DNA of 64,000 bases from Dyadobacter sp. CY345 (lineage in GTDB: Bacteria; Bacteroidota; Bacteroidia; Cytophagales; Spirosomataceae). Each line of letters begins with the position of its first letter. Positions within the stretch are counted from its first letter, which is position 1. Position numbers and translations under genes: made by a program. The stretch spans positions 1,612,001 to 1,676,000 of the forward strand of contig NZ_JAKFFS010000001.1 in the NCBI RefSeq assembly GCF_021502725.1. Direction: 5' to 3'. Positions 16,838-25,632 of this stretch are shown piece after piece. The notes beneath the pieces were generated by a model that did no database searches, had not been told where the DNA came from, and worked only from the letters and a program-made list of their open reading frames with translations.

Positions 16838-17344
16838 ATGAAAAGTCGGATTGTTTCGCAGAAGATCACACCAAACTTATGGTTTGATAACAATGCTGAG
16901 GAAGCGGTAAATTTGTACTTGTCCATTTTCGAAAATTCCCGCTTATGAAGAATTGTTCGTTATGGAAATGAGGGCCAGGAAATACACAAAATGCCGGAAG
17001 GCTCAATAATGATCATCGAATTTATTATTGAGGACCAGGAATTTGTTGCCTTAAACGGTGGTCCTGTTTTTCAATTCAGTGAATCTGTTTCGTTTGTTAT
17101 CAATTGCGATACGCAGGAAGAGGTGGACTATTATTGGAAAAAACTTTCCGAAGGGGGTGATGAAAACTCGCAGGTTTGTGGCTGGTTGAAAGATAAATTT
17201 GGTTTGTCGTGGCAAGTAGTCCCAACTATTTTAACGGAGCTAATGATGGATGAAGATCAGATGAAAGCAAATCGGGTAATGGCCGCGATGTTGAAAATGA
17301 AAAAGCTGGATATAGCTGCTTTGGAAAAGGCCTACCACGGTTAG
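16838..17344 (+). pseudogene. PhnB-like VOC protein with in-frame stop
   Basis: From ATG 16838 the frame reads as a PhnB/3-dmu-9_3-mt family VOC protein (ITPNLWFDNNAEEAVNLYLS) and then meets TGA at 16946-16948, codon 37. Past the stop the same frame continues exactly as the family does (RIVRYGNEGQEIHKMPEGS, then FVALNGGPVFQFSES, SEGGDE, CGWLKDKFGLSWQVVP, and a KLDIAALEKAYHG end). There is no frameshift, only the stop. Restart at ATG 16991 would give 117 residues but lose the first beta-alpha unit. Either a nonsense mutation or a base-call error. Function in the family is unproven (not UbiG). Confidence 0.75.
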
Positions 17345-17415
17345 TATGTTTAACTGAGTCGTTACCAGAAATTAAAATAACTTGATTAGTACCACACAAA
17401 CGTTGACTTCTACCC

Positions 17416-17444
17416 TTGTCAGCTTTCGTTCTCATATACCTTTG
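17416..17444 (+). promoter_or_regulatory. Bacteroidota-type promoter of the DUF1348 gene
   Basis: TTG (17416-17418) and TACCTTTG (17437-17444) match the -33 TTG and -7 TAnnTTTG elements with 18 bp between them, about 65 bp upstream of the ATG at 17511. Confidence 0.5.
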
Positions 17445-17510
17445 TTATGACAAAAAAGACAGACTGTTCTGTTTTCTGATAAAATTAAAATTATTTATTT
17501 AGCTAACAAA

Positions 17511-17921
17511 ATGGAAAAGAAATTTCCTTTGCCACCATTTGATTTTGAAAGTGCAACGCATAAAGTTCAGCTGGCGGAAGACGCCTGGAATAGTCAGGAC
17601 CCGGTTCGCGTTTCACTTGCGTACACGCTTGACACGGAATGGCGCAACCGCTCTGAATTCATCAACGGAAGGGAAAATGTTGTGCATTTTCTGTCAGGAA
17701 AATGGAAACGCGAGCTAAACTACAAATTGAAAAAAGAACTTTGGGCGTTTATGGATAATCGTATTGCGGTGCGTTTTGAGTATGAATACCACGATGTCAG
17801 CGGACAATGGTTTCGTGCTTATGGAAATGAAAACTGGGAATTTGATGAAGATGGGTTGATGAAAAAACGATTTGCCAGTATTAATGATCTCGCCATCGAG
17901 GAGTCAGAGCGCAGATTATAA
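17511..17921 (+). CDS. DUF1348 / NTF2-like (SnoaL-fold) protein
   Basis: A 136-residue protein with the DUF1348 signatures [34 protein letters not shown] and [12 protein letters not shown]. The fold is the cone-shaped NTF2-like barrel, often binding small ligands. The family is common in bacteria and no reaction is established. Monocistronic by appearance, with a good promoter upstream and 195 bp before the next gene. Confidence 0.88.
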   Translation: MEKKFPLPPFDFESATHKVQLAEDAWNSQDPVRVSLAYTLDTEWRNRSEFINGRENVVHFLSGKWKRELNYKLKKELWAFMDNRIAVRFEYEYHDVSGQWFRAYGNENWEFDEDGLMKKRFASINDLAIEESERRL

Positions 17922-18076
17922 ATGAACAGTGATTGATTTCTGTGGAATCAGCTTTTTAATGATTGAGAGTGATTTTTATTTATTTATTAGTTAAAGATCT
18001 ATTATCACAAGAACTAAAACCAACCCGCCATTAACTTTCAATTACTTTAAAAACAATTTGAAGAAATTTAATTTAG

Positions 18077-18114
18077 TGTATGCATTTGCGTAACTGATTA
18101 CGTAAATGTATACA
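18077..18114. promoter_or_regulatory. Inverted-repeat operator at the start of the MarR-GNAT gene
   Basis: Two 17-nt arms (TGTATGCATTTGCGTAA and the complement with two mismatches) flank a CTGA centre. The repeat ends 2 bp before the ATG at 18117. Its size and place suit a MarR-type dimer repressing its own gene. Confidence 0.65.
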
Positions 18115-18116
18115 TA

Positions 18117-19070
18117 ATGGAATTTATTGAACAGATTGGCAAGGTGGCGCTGGGTAGCAGACTCCGGCGATTAACTGAAAAAATTACTGAAGATTCAGCG
18201 CAGATCTACCGTCTTTATGATGTGGATATGCAGCCTAAATGGTTCCCGGTTTTTTATGCTCTTTCCAAAGGAGAAGAAAAGACGATAACAGCTATCGCCC
18301 GGGAAATCGGTCATTCGCATCCTTCGGTGAGCAAAATTATCAGTGAAATGTCAAAAGCTGGTTTTGTTATAGAAAAACGTGATGAAACTGACGGGCGCAG
18401 AAATGTAGTGTCGCTATCTGAAACAGGGATGAAGGTAACCGAAAAAATAGGGGATTTATATCTGGATGTTGCCAGTGGAATTGATGACGTTTCTGCGCAG
18501 GCAAGCCATGATCTTTGGAAAGCGATAGGGGAGTGGGAGTTTCTTTTGGAGCAAAAAACGCTGCTTCGTCGCGTGCAGGAACAGAAAAAGTTACGGGAAA
18601 GCGCTAATGTGGAAATCGTGAATTATGCGCCGGAGTATCAAAAAGCGTTCAGAGCGCTGAATGTAGAATGGATTTCCACTTACTTCAAAATGGAAGAAAA
18701 TGATTACAAGTCACTGGATAATCCGGATGGTTATATTTTGAGTAAAGGAGGGCATATTCTCGTTGCTCTTTACAACGGTGAGCCTGTCGGCGTTTGTGCA
18801 TTGATTAAAATGGACGATCCCGAATATGAATTTGAACTGGCGAAAATGGCTGTTTCTCCGAAAGCGCAGGGGAAAAATGTAGGCTGGCTGCTGGCGCAGG
18901 CGATTATTAAAAAAGCAGAAGCATTGGGTGCGAAGAAAATTTATCTGGAAAGCAATACGATACTGAAACCTGCCATTAATTTATATCACAAACTTGGATT
19001 TCAAAAAGTTGCTGGTCGCCCTACGCCGTATGAACGTGCCAATATCCAGATGGAATTGATAATAAAATAA
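18117..19070 (+). CDS. MarR-type HTH regulator fused to GNAT acetyltransferase
   Basis: A 317-residue two-domain protein. Residues about 1-150 form a MarR-type winged helix (TAIAREIGHSHPSVSKIISEM recognition region, then the wing KRDETDGRRNVVSLS). Residues about 160-317 form a GNAT N-acetyltransferase with the acetyl-CoA loop KMAVSPKAQGKNVGWLL and the ending LYHKLGFQKV. Such fusions are a known bacterial architecture; target and ligand are unknown. The start is fixed by the operator ending just before it. Probably autoregulated. The next gene is convergent and only 3 bp away. Confidence 0.92.
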   Translation: MEFIEQIGKVALGSRLRRLTEKITEDSAQIYRLYDVDMQPKWFPVFYALSKGEEKTITAIAREIGHSHPSVSKIISEMSKAGFVIEKRDETDGRRNVVSLSETGMKVTEKIGDLYLDVASGIDDVSAQASHDLWKAIGEWEFLLEQKTLLRRVQEQKKLRESANVEIVNYAPEYQKAFRALNVEWISTYFKMEENDYKSLDNPDGYILSKGGHILVALYNGEPVGVCALIKMDDPEYEFELAKMAVSPKAQGKNVGWLLAQAIIKKAEALGAKKIYLESNTILKPAINLYHKLGFQKVAGRPTPYERANIQMELIIK

Positions 19071-19073
19071 ATG

Positions 19074-19823
19074 TTACAAAACCTTGATCCCAACCTCCTT
19101 AAATGGTCTGAACTTCTCATTTTGCGCATCCATTTCAGTGATCATATAATCCAGCGAATGGATCGGGCACACGCGGTATGACTCAAAAGTTTCCAGTTTG
19201 TCGAAAGTACTGAGCGCGATCGACATACCGGATTGTCGCAGCATAGCCTGCTTCAGTTCAGCTTCTTCCATGTAGCTGGACGTGACGCCTTTGCCCATAT
19301 CCAATGCGCAAACCCCCATAAAATAAAGATCCGCCTGGAAATTTTCAACCATTTTAATTGCCTGGTAACCGATAATCGTTTCTGATTGTTTTAAATATTT
19401 TCCTCCAAGAACAATTAATTCCACACCCGAATAAGCGGAAAGCGTAGGAATAATGGCCGTATTATTTGTTATCATGGTAAGTTTGATATCGGTCGACAGG
19501 AGTGACACGAGCGTGTAAACGGAAGTCCCGCCATCCAGAAAAATGGTTTGTCCGGATTTAATTAGCGTTTGTGCTTTTAAAGCGATTACCTCTTTATCAT
19601 CCCTTAGTTGCCCAATACGATCTTTGAAAGAAAGCGGATTATGCGATCTTGGAATCGCACCGCCACGGATTTTTAGTAAAAGTCCATTGTTTGCCAGCGC
19701 ATCGATATCGCGTCGGATGGTATCTTCCGAAACATTCAAATCGGTGCTTAATTCGCTGAATGCAACTTCATTATTATCATGAAGTTTTTCAAGAATATAA
19801 TTGAACCGTTTTTCTCTGGCCAT
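19074..19823 (-). CDS. DeoR/GlpR-family transcriptional regulator
   Basis: A 249-residue sugar-responsive repressor. Residues 1-57 are the DeoR HTH (NVSEDTIRRDIDALANNGLLLKIRGGA); the rest is the DeoR C-terminal sensor domain of the isomerase-like fold with the phosphate-binding signatures FLDGGTSVYTLVS, MITNNTAI and LGGKY. It probably senses a sugar phosphate. It is divergent from the MFS gene across a perfect palindrome, so it very likely represses both. Confidence 0.92.
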   Translation of the reverse strand: MAREKRFNYILEKLHDNNEVAFSELSTDLNVSEDTIRRDIDALANNGLLLKIRGGAIPRSHNPLSFKDRIGQLRDDKEVIALKAQTLIKSGQTIFLDGGTSVYTLVSLLSTDIKLTMITNNTAIIPTLSAYSGVELIVLGGKYLKQSETIIGYQAIKMVENFQADLYFMGVCALDMGKGVTSSYMEEAELKQAMLRQSGMSIALSTFDKLETFESYRVCPIHSLDYMITEMDAQNEKFRPFKEVGIKVL

Positions 19824-19834
19824 ATTAAAAATGT

Positions 19835-19872
19835 TTTTGCAAACATATGCAAATTTGCATATGTTTGCAAAA
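19835..19872. promoter_or_regulatory. Perfect 38-bp palindromic operator between deoR-type gene and MFS gene
   Basis: The sequence is an exact inverted repeat over 38 bp centred between 19853 and 19854. Each half contains TTTGCAAACATATGCAAA, so GCAAA-type half sites occur four times. It fills most of the 66-bp divergent spacer and should bind the DeoR-type repressor as a tetramer or two dimers. Confidence 0.85.
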
Positions 19873-19889
19873 TACTATTCGTAATCGTA

Positions 19890-21041
19890 ATGGAAAACGC
19901 TGTGATCACAGACGCTGGAAAAACCGGGGCGGCAAGAAGGGCAAGTTTATTGATATTTTTAGTGTGTGGAATCGGGCTTTCAAGCTGGGCTCCCATGGTG
20001 CCATTTGCCAAAGTTAATCTCGGTCTGGACGATGCCGCTCTCGGCCTTGTGCTTCTTTCACTCGGTGCCGGCGCTATCCTGACGATGCCTTTCACCGGTT
20101 TTTTAATCAATAAATTTGGAAGCAGACGGGTAATGCTCGTCGCTGCCATTGTTATTGCAATTACGCTTCCATTGCTGCTGTTGACTTCCACTGCTACCCA
20201 ACTCGCCGTTGCATTATTTGTATTTGGTGCTTCCATTGGCTCCATCGATGTTGCCATGAATTCGCACGCAGTTCTCGTTCAGGACAGGTATGGCCGGCAC
20301 ATCATGTCGTCTTTTCACGGAATGTTCAGTCTTGGCGGTTTGCTCGGTTCGATTGGACTTGGTTTTCTAATCAAAATCGGATTATCTCCCACCATCGCTG
20401 CGGTAAGTATTTCCGCTTTACTCGTCTTGATCGCGGTAAGCCAATACAAAAACCTGTTTCCAAAATCAGAAGAAAAAAGTGTTGATTCATTTTCATTCAG
20501 TTTGCCGAGAGGCCCGGTTTTAGCTTTGGGCCTGATGTGTTTTGTATTCTTTCTCGCGGAAGGGGCATTGTTAGATTGGAGCGCAGTTTTTTTGCAGTTC
20601 AACAGAAATTTCGAGCCTTCAATGGCCGGTTTGGGATACGCTGTTTTTTCGGTTGCCATGGCGGTTATGCGGCTGACCGGCGATAAAATTGTCCATCAAA
20701 TTGGGTCTTCAAGAGTTGTGTTAATTGGCGCCTTGGTATCTTCTGCCGGATATATGCTCGCGGTGATGGTTCCCTGGCAAGGTGCGGCACTGATCGGTTT
20801 TGCACTTGTCGGTTTGGGAGCCGCCAACGTTGTTCCTGTCTTTTTCACAGCTGCTGGCAATATTCCCAACATTCCAGCTTCGGTCTCCTTACCTGCCGTG
20901 ACAACTCTCGGTTACATGGGGCAGCTCGCCGGGCCAGCGATGATCGGTTTTATTGCGGAAGCCTCTTCTTTACCTATTGCTTTGGGTTTTGTCGGCGTTT
21001 TGTTGCTGATCGTTGCTTTTACTTACAAAGAGAAAAATTAG
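19890..21041 (+). CDS. MFS transporter (YbjJ-like)
   Basis: A ~383-residue major facilitator with 12 predicted membrane helices; GFLINKFGSRRVML is the loop 2-3 motif A. It most resembles the E. coli YbjJ type (GIGLSSWAPMVPFAK, IDVAMNSHAVLVQDRYGRHIMSSFHGMFSLGG). The start at ATG 19890 (MENAVITDAGKTG) is chosen because the longer frame from 19779 would overlap the regulator and the operator. Control by the divergent DeoR-type protein suggests a sugar or sugar derivative as substrate; this is inference. It is followed by a hairpin terminator. Confidence 0.9.
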   Translation: MENAVITDAGKTGAARRASLLIFLVCGIGLSSWAPMVPFAKVNLGLDDAALGLVLLSLGAGAILTMPFTGFLINKFGSRRVMLVAAIVIAITLPLLLLTSTATQLAVALFVFGASIGSIDVAMNSHAVLVQDRYGRHIMSSFHGMFSLGGLLGSIGLGFLIKIGLSPTIAAVSISALLVLIAVSQYKNLFPKSEEKSVDSFSFSLPRGPVLALGLMCFVFFLAEGALLDWSAVFLQFNRNFEPSMAGLGYAVFSVAMAVMRLTGDKIVHQIGSSRVVLIGALVSSAGYMLAVMVPWQGAALIGFALVGLGAANVVPVFFTAAGNIPNIPASVSLPAVTTLGYMGQLAGPAMIGFIAEASSLPIALGFVGVLLLIVAFTYKEKN

Positions 21042-21055
21042 TTTTCCAACACAAA

Positions 21056-21085
21056 AAAGGCTTTCGAAATGATCAAAAGCCTTTC
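21056..21085 (+). terminator. Terminator of the MFS gene
   Basis: AAAGGCTTT and AAAGCCTTT form a perfect 9-bp stem with an 11-nt loop just after the MFS stop codon. Confidence 0.7.
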
Positions 21086-21188
21086 TAAACTAACTCATCT
21101 AATCCATTAGCTTCCACTAAGGAATTTTTTAACCAAGCGTAACATACCTGCCGGAATTGCAGTTTTAATGTTCCGGAGAGACATATTC

Positions 21189-21584
21189 TTAGTTGATATG
21201 GAGATATTCTCCCGCCAGAATTTCCTGAATTTCGGGAATTCTTCTCCGGGCAATCGGCAGCTGCTGACCGCAGCTCAGCAAGACGGTGCCCGCGTCGATA
21301 CGTGCCACCAGATGTTCAGGATTAATCGTGTGAGACTTATGAATGCGTAAGAATTTTGCGTTGAGCAGTGCCGAAATTGTCTTCATTGTCTTAGAAACAA
21401 GGTATCTTTTCCCTGTGGTTGTGTGCACAAAAGTATAATTCCCATCTCCTTGCAAATAAGTAATTTCTTTTGCTTCCAGTAAAAGCACTTTATTTCCCAG
21501 ATGTACAGTGACGATGTTTCTGCGTTTTTTTCGTCTGGGATGAATCAGGTTTTGAAATGTCGTAGGGTGAATTTGAGTTTTCAT
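21189..21584 (-). CDS. LytTR-domain DNA-binding protein
   Basis: A 131-residue protein that is almost entirely a LytTR domain (about 22-128: VHLGNKVLLLEAKEITYLQG, YLVSKTMKTISALL, FLRIHKSHTINPEHL). There is no receiver domain, so it is a stand-alone regulator not directly phosphorylated. It is the last gene of a tight minus-strand set (DUF4345 protein, lipoprotein, 40-codon ORF, this gene) with spacers of 1, 12 and 18 bp, which suggests one operon. The regulated genes are unknown. Confidence 0.9.
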   Translation of the reverse strand: MKTQIHPTTFQNLIHPRRKKRRNIVTVHLGNKVLLLEAKEITYLQGDGNYTFVHTTTGKRYLVSKTMKTISALLNAKFLRIHKSHTINPEHLVARIDAGTVLLSCGQQLPIARRRIPEIQEILAGEYLHIN

Positions 21585-21602
21585 TGTTTTCTAGCTTTCA
21601 GG

Positions 21603-21725
21603 TTAAAAGGATTGGGTTGGATATGCTAAAACTAAAATCGATGCACTGCCTGCACTGGTTAAGCTTAGCGATGCGACGCTGAGTTTCAACGCTCCTTCAT
21701 GGTTTTTCCTAAGATGTTTTTTCAT
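21603..21725 (-). CDS. Small 40-residue ORF in the LytTR operon
   Basis: An ATG-initiated frame of 40 codons fits exactly between the lipoprotein gene (12 bp upstream) and the LytTR gene (18 bp downstream). It starts with a basic stretch (MKKHLRKNHEGALK) and continues as a Ser/Leu/Ala-rich hydrophobic tail (LSVASLSLTSAGSASILVLA). No Cys, no double-Gly leader motif. The packing suggests it is translated; the function is unknown. A peptide partner of the LytTR system is a speculation. Confidence 0.4.
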   Translation of the reverse strand: MKKHLRKNHEGALKLSVASLSLTSAGSASILVLAYPTQSF

Positions 21726-21737
21726 GGCTAATAAAAT

Positions 21738-22721
21738 TTATTTTATTGGTTTATACCCCGCAAGTCCGCCTGCCATCGTTCCAAGCCATTTGCGCCCTTT
21801 ACTATCCAGAGCCATCGCCTGGATGAGCGTTTCCTGTCCGGGAATCTGCACACATTCTGCGTTTTTACTTCCGAAAATGGCCAGGCTATTACCACCCACC
21901 CATATTTTTTCATCCTCTAATAGAATTGTTTTTAAACCTCTGGCTCCATCGGGTCGGGTGATTTCTTCCCAATTGCTTTCATTGTTTCGGATAACGGCCC
22001 TGGTTGATGTGCCCGCCAAAACCGCTAACACCGCGTTGTTTTTATCAATTGCCAAACCATAAGGAAAGGAAGATGGGTAACCAAGGTTATGCAGATTGTG
22101 ATGTTGCCAGACTCCGTTTTCATACTTGCTGATTTGCCCGATAAAGGCGAATGACTTGAAAAAGCCAACCCAGAGCGCCCCATAATGATCCGTTGTCACG
22201 GACAGAATGGTGTTATCAGCTACGCTTATATGTTCAAGACTAAGATTTTTATCTGCTTTTACCAGACCTTCATCAGTACCAATCCATGTGACATTCACCT
22301 TGGTATCGTGAGCTAAACATTTGATGTTATTATTAGTCAGAACACTATTTTCATTTGTATAAACAGACCAGTTGTTGCCGTCGAATCTTGCCAGGCCGTC
22401 ATCTGTTCCCACCCAAACTGTTCCGTCATTTTCCAAAGTCAGCGCAGTGACATGGTCAGACGGGAGCGAAGAATTTGCATGAGTAAAAATAGTCCAAGTC
22501 TCGTTTTTAATTCGAACCAGTCCTTTGGCAGTTCCAATCCATTTATTATCCTGATCATCAATAGCCAATGCGTTGACCTGATTGTCGGGGAGTTTGGAAT
22601 TTTCTTTATTGTAGATAATCCATTCGACTTCGTGTTCTTGCGGCGTTGTTATCTCAGTATTTTCAACGCTGCAAGAAGCGGTTACAAATATCATTGAGAG
22701 AAGGGCGAGTTGACGTTTCAT
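21738..22721 (-). CDS. Lipoprotein with two-component-regulator propeller repeats
   Basis: A 327-residue lipoprotein. The signal (MKRQLALLSMIFVTASC) has a lipobox-like end at Cys17. It then carries repeated propeller blades of the reg_prop type: NQVNALAIDDQDNKWIGTAKGL, DHVTALTLENDGTVWVGTDDGL, LTNNNIKCLAHD with TWIGTDEGL, and more to the C-terminus. These repeats occur in the sensor part of hybrid two-component systems, here as a stand-alone envelope protein. ATG 22721 is chosen over a longer frame since it gives the lipoprotein signal and sits 1 bp after the previous gene ends. Confidence 0.8.
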   Translation of the reverse strand: MKRQLALLSMIFVTASCSVENTEITTPQEHEVEWIIYNKENSKLPDNQVNALAIDDQDNKWIGTAKGLVRIKNETWTIFTHANSSLPSDHVTALTLENDGTVWVGTDDGLARFDGNNWSVYTNENSVLTNNNIKCLAHDTKVNVTWIGTDEGLVKADKNLSLEHISVADNTILSVTTDHYGALWVGFFKSFAFIGQISKYENGVWQHHNLHNLGYPSSFPYGLAIDKNNAVLAVLAGTSTRAVIRNNESNWEEITRPDGARGLKTILLEDEKIWVGGNSLAIFGSKNAECVQIPGQETLIQAMALDSKGRKWLGTMAGGLAGYKPIK

Positions 22722-22722
22722 T

Positions 22723-23151
22723 CTATACGTTCGCAGAATTTTGTAAAACTGACTGATCATTTTGTGGTCTTTTATTCCATCCATAAAGTGCGCATGCGGT
22801 CAGGAAAAGTGAAGATTCAGCTTTAATCCAGAAATTGCCAAAATCACCAAGAGGGCCTTCATTAAAAATTGTGATCGCACGTGAAAGGGCATAAAAACCC
22901 CACAGCAGCATCAAAAACGCAAGTGCGCTTTCTGTATGTTTTCTGAAAGAATAAATAAGGCTGATGACAATGGCAAAACCTGCACCTCCATAAACTCCTC
23001 GTATGGAAGAAAAAGCGTCATTGTTTGGTAAAGTCACATTGACAAGATTCATTACGGATTGAGGGTCGTTGAAAGCCATGATGCTTACGGACAGGATGCT
23101 CAGTGCGGATATGATGATAAATGTTTGCGATAATATTCGTTTCATTTTCAT
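22723..23151 (-). CDS. DUF4345-type four-helix membrane protein
   Basis: A ~142-residue integral membrane protein with four predicted helices (FIIISALSILSVSIMAF; FAIVISLIYSF; ALAFLMLLWGFYALSRAI; SSLFLTACALYGW). The RGVYGGAG and SRAITIF motifs are typical of DUF4345 proteins, common in Bacteroidota. Function unknown. Start at ATG 23151 (or 23145) is preferred to a longer frame because the hydrophobic first helix then begins directly after a basic MKMKR. First gene of the minus-strand LytTR operon. Confidence 0.75.
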   Translation of the reverse strand: MKMKRILSQTFIIISALSILSVSIMAFNDPQSVMNLVNVTLPNNDAFSSIRGVYGGAGFAIVISLIYSFRKHTESALAFLMLLWGFYALSRAITIFNEGPLGDFGNFWIKAESSLFLTACALYGWNKRPQNDQSVLQNSANV

Positions 23152-23476
23152 GCTAAAATTTAATTTTGATTGGATAAAATGATTGTCGTCCGGTTGCCTC
23201 CGGGTGTCAACAACCTGATACAAAATTGTTAGCATGAAGAGCTATTTGAAAACAGAATTTGGTTGAAGTGTGAGTTTTGGTTTCTGAATTTTCCATTTTC
23301 AAGGCTGACCTGTAATTCAGTGTTTTACAATTATTTTTAAATATTAAAACACAGGAAAATACATTGACCCGAGATTTCTGACACTTCAATAATTATTTGT
23401 GACGTTTGAGGTACCTCGCGATTCCTTTCTATAAAACGCTTTTTTATTTTTACAACTCATTTTGTTTCTGATCGGT
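23152..23476. other. Divergent intergenic region
   Basis: About 325 bp between two divergent operons, both of the LytS/LytTR type on at least one side. It must hold promoters for both directions, but I see no convincing -33/-7 pair, no strong inverted repeat and no credible gene. Confidence 0.4.
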
Positions 23477-24556
23477 ATGCGGTTTATTTCTTTGGAGCAA
23501 TATTTTGATTCCGTTCGGCAAAACCGTCTGTATTTTTATATTCTATTTTTACTTCTTCCGTGGTTTGTTCCGCTGATCGGTTATCTGATGTGGGGAAATG
23601 CATATTTTACAGATCTTGGCATTTTTGCGGGCGGGAGTTTTATAAACCTGATATTATGTCTGATGGCAAATCAGGTCAATCAGTTGACGGCCAAGTTTAT
23701 CGCCGGAATCTACCCAGGCATCGATCAGACTGCCTATCGGGTTACGCTTTGGTTTATGGTTTATTCCGTTGTAAATGTTATAATACTATATCTGGTTTTG
23801 TCTGTTTATGACTTCATCGATTTATTCAGCTATAAGCTTGATATGTTGCATCTTAAATGGTCGGTTATTACAATTGTCGGTGTATCGCTTATTGCCTCAG
23901 GATTGTCGGAGCTGGCTTATACCTTCATGCAGTGGAAAACAAACCAGAATGAGTTAAAAGAAATGGAGCAACGCCAACTGCAAAGTGAATTGGAACTCGT
24001 GAAACAGCAGGTTAATCCTCACTTTTTATTCAATTGCCTGAACGCACTGTCAGTTTTAATTTCCGAAGCCCCGTTGACCGCGGAGAAATTTGTGGATGAA
24101 ATGTCGCAGGTATACCGCTACTTATTGACGGTCAACGGACAGGACTGGGAAACTAATCTGGTATCGCTGGAAGCAGAGCTCAGGTTTATTCGATCTTATA
24201 TTTATCTGCTTGACATACGATTTGAAGAGGGAATCAATATTAAAATTCACACGGCAGACCTTTGCCAAAATGGGCAAATGGCACCGTTAACGCTGCAAAT
24301 ATTGATCGATAATGCCATACGCCATAACATTGTTTCAGCAGAACATCCGTTGCATATCAGCATTAAAACCACAGCAACCGGGCAGCTGGAAATCAAAAAT
24401 AATCTTCAAAAGCGTGCTGTTAGAATGCCAATGACGAGTGCCGGATTGTCAACGATCATATCAAGATACAAGTTACTTTTTAACCAGGCTGGAACCATCC
24501 AGGTGAAAGAAGATGAAGAAAGTTTTACCGTTTTGCTGCCTTTGATTTACACATGA
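23477..24556 (+). CDS. LytS-like sensor histidine kinase (first of a tandem pair)
   Basis: A ~359-residue kinase with four predicted membrane helices in the first ~140 residues, a linker with a coiled coil, the His_kinase domain with the phospho-accepting His in QQVNPHFLFNCLNALS (near residue 180), and a HATPase_c part (LQILIDNAIRHN; the G-box is degenerate). These kinases pair with LytTR response regulators. Start ATG 23477 (MRFISLEQYFD) is preferred to the TTG at 23462. Its stop overlaps the next kinase start as ATGA, so the three genes are translationally coupled. Confidence 0.9.
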   Translation: MRFISLEQYFDSVRQNRLYFYILFLLLPWFVPLIGYLMWGNAYFTDLGIFAGGSFINLILCLMANQVNQLTAKFIAGIYPGIDQTAYRVTLWFMVYSVVNVIILYLVLSVYDFIDLFSYKLDMLHLKWSVITIVGVSLIASGLSELAYTFMQWKTNQNELKEMEQRQLQSELELVKQQVNPHFLFNCLNALSVLISEAPLTAEKFVDEMSQVYRYLLTVNGQDWETNLVSLEAELRFIRSYIYLLDIRFEEGINIKIHTADLCQNGQMAPLTLQILIDNAIRHNIVSAEHPLHISIKTTATGQLEIKNNLQKRAVRMPMTSAGLSTIISRYKLLFNQAGTIQVKEDEESFTVLLPLIYT

Positions 24557-25632
24557 GAAACTGGTCGGTTTTTAATAGGTTGGGCAAAATTATCTGGTTT
24601 AGCCTTTTTGGCAGGTGGATGTTTATTCTGCTGTTGCCATGGTTTGTGCCGACGATAAGCTATCTATTGATCGGGGATCCTTATCTGGAAAGCTTTTCCA
24701 ATTTTTTGTGGGGCACTCTGATGGTTACGCTGATGACGACGCTGGCTTTCATTCCTCACGACTGGGCCGCGCAGTTGATTGCTGATAAATATCCATCGAT
24801 TCACTCATCGGCAAAACGAGCACTTTTGACCGCGTTAGCATTTTTTGTGTTAACAGGTGCTTACGTTTCCTTTTATGGCTGGCTCATCATCAAATTCCGA
24901 CCGTTGAATGCGGAGCTCAATTTTAACAAAATGCTTTATGTTTACCTTTTTGAGTTGTTAGCCATTTTCCTCCTTACCGGACTTTATGAGGTTAATTATT
25001 CGCTAAAAAAATGGAAGGAAATAAAAACAAATAAAGAAGCTATCAAAAAAGCCGGGATGCAAGGGCAGCTGCAAAGTTTGAAAAGCCAGGTGAACCCGCA
25101 TTTTTTATTTAACAGCCTGAATACGCTTTCTGCACTTATTACTGATGAACCGAGAAGGGCAGAGCAATTTGTGGATGAAATGGCAAAAGTTTACCGGTAT
25201 CTTCTGCAAACAAACCAGCATGAACTGACGACACTGAGCACGGAAATAAAATTTATCCAGTCATATTATCATTTGTTGCGGACGCGGTATGATACTGGGC
25301 TTGAATTGGTTGTCGATGTCGATGAGGCTGCACTGGCACGTTATATTCCTCCATTGACATTACAGCTTTTGGTTGAAAATGCCGTCAAACACAATGCCAT
25401 TCTGGAGAAGAATCCACTTTATATTATCATTACTTCCGTTGGTGGTGAAATGCTGGAAGTAAAAAATAATTTACTGGGAAAGTCAACACCTGTGAAATCC
25501 ACGAAACTGGGTCTGGCGAACATTCATGCCAAATACCTGATCTTATCAGACAAACAGCCAATTGTAGATTTCGGACCTGATTATTTTAAAGTTTTGCTAC
25601 CACTGCTTACTGAAAAACCTGTACATCAATGA
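24553..25632 (+). CDS. LytS-like sensor histidine kinase (second of a tandem pair)
   Basis: A 359-residue paralogue of the preceding kinase, with the same plan: four membrane helices, linker, His_kinase box SQVNPHFLFNSLNTLSALI (His near 183) and an ATPase N-box LQLLVENAVKHNAI. The N-terminal sensor part differs clearly in sequence (RWMFILLLPWFVPTISY is shared, much of the rest is not), so the two may sense different signals or form heterodimers. Overlaps by 4 bp both the gene before and the response regulator after. Confidence 0.9.
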   Translation: MRNWSVFNRLGKIIWFSLFGRWMFILLLPWFVPTISYLLIGDPYLESFSNFLWGTLMVTLMTTLAFIPHDWAAQLIADKYPSIHSSAKRALLTALAFFVLTGAYVSFYGWLIIKFRPLNAELNFNKMLYVYLFELLAIFLLTGLYEVNYSLKKWKEIKTNKEAIKKAGMQGQLQSLKSQVNPHFLFNSLNTLSALITDEPRRAEQFVDEMAKVYRYLLQTNQHELTTLSTEIKFIQSYYHLLRTRYDTGLELVVDVDEAALARYIPPLTLQLLVENAVKHNAILEKNPLYIIITSVGGEMLEVKNNLLGKSTPVKSTKLGLANIHAKYLILSDKQPIVDFGPDYFKVLLPLLTEKPVHQ

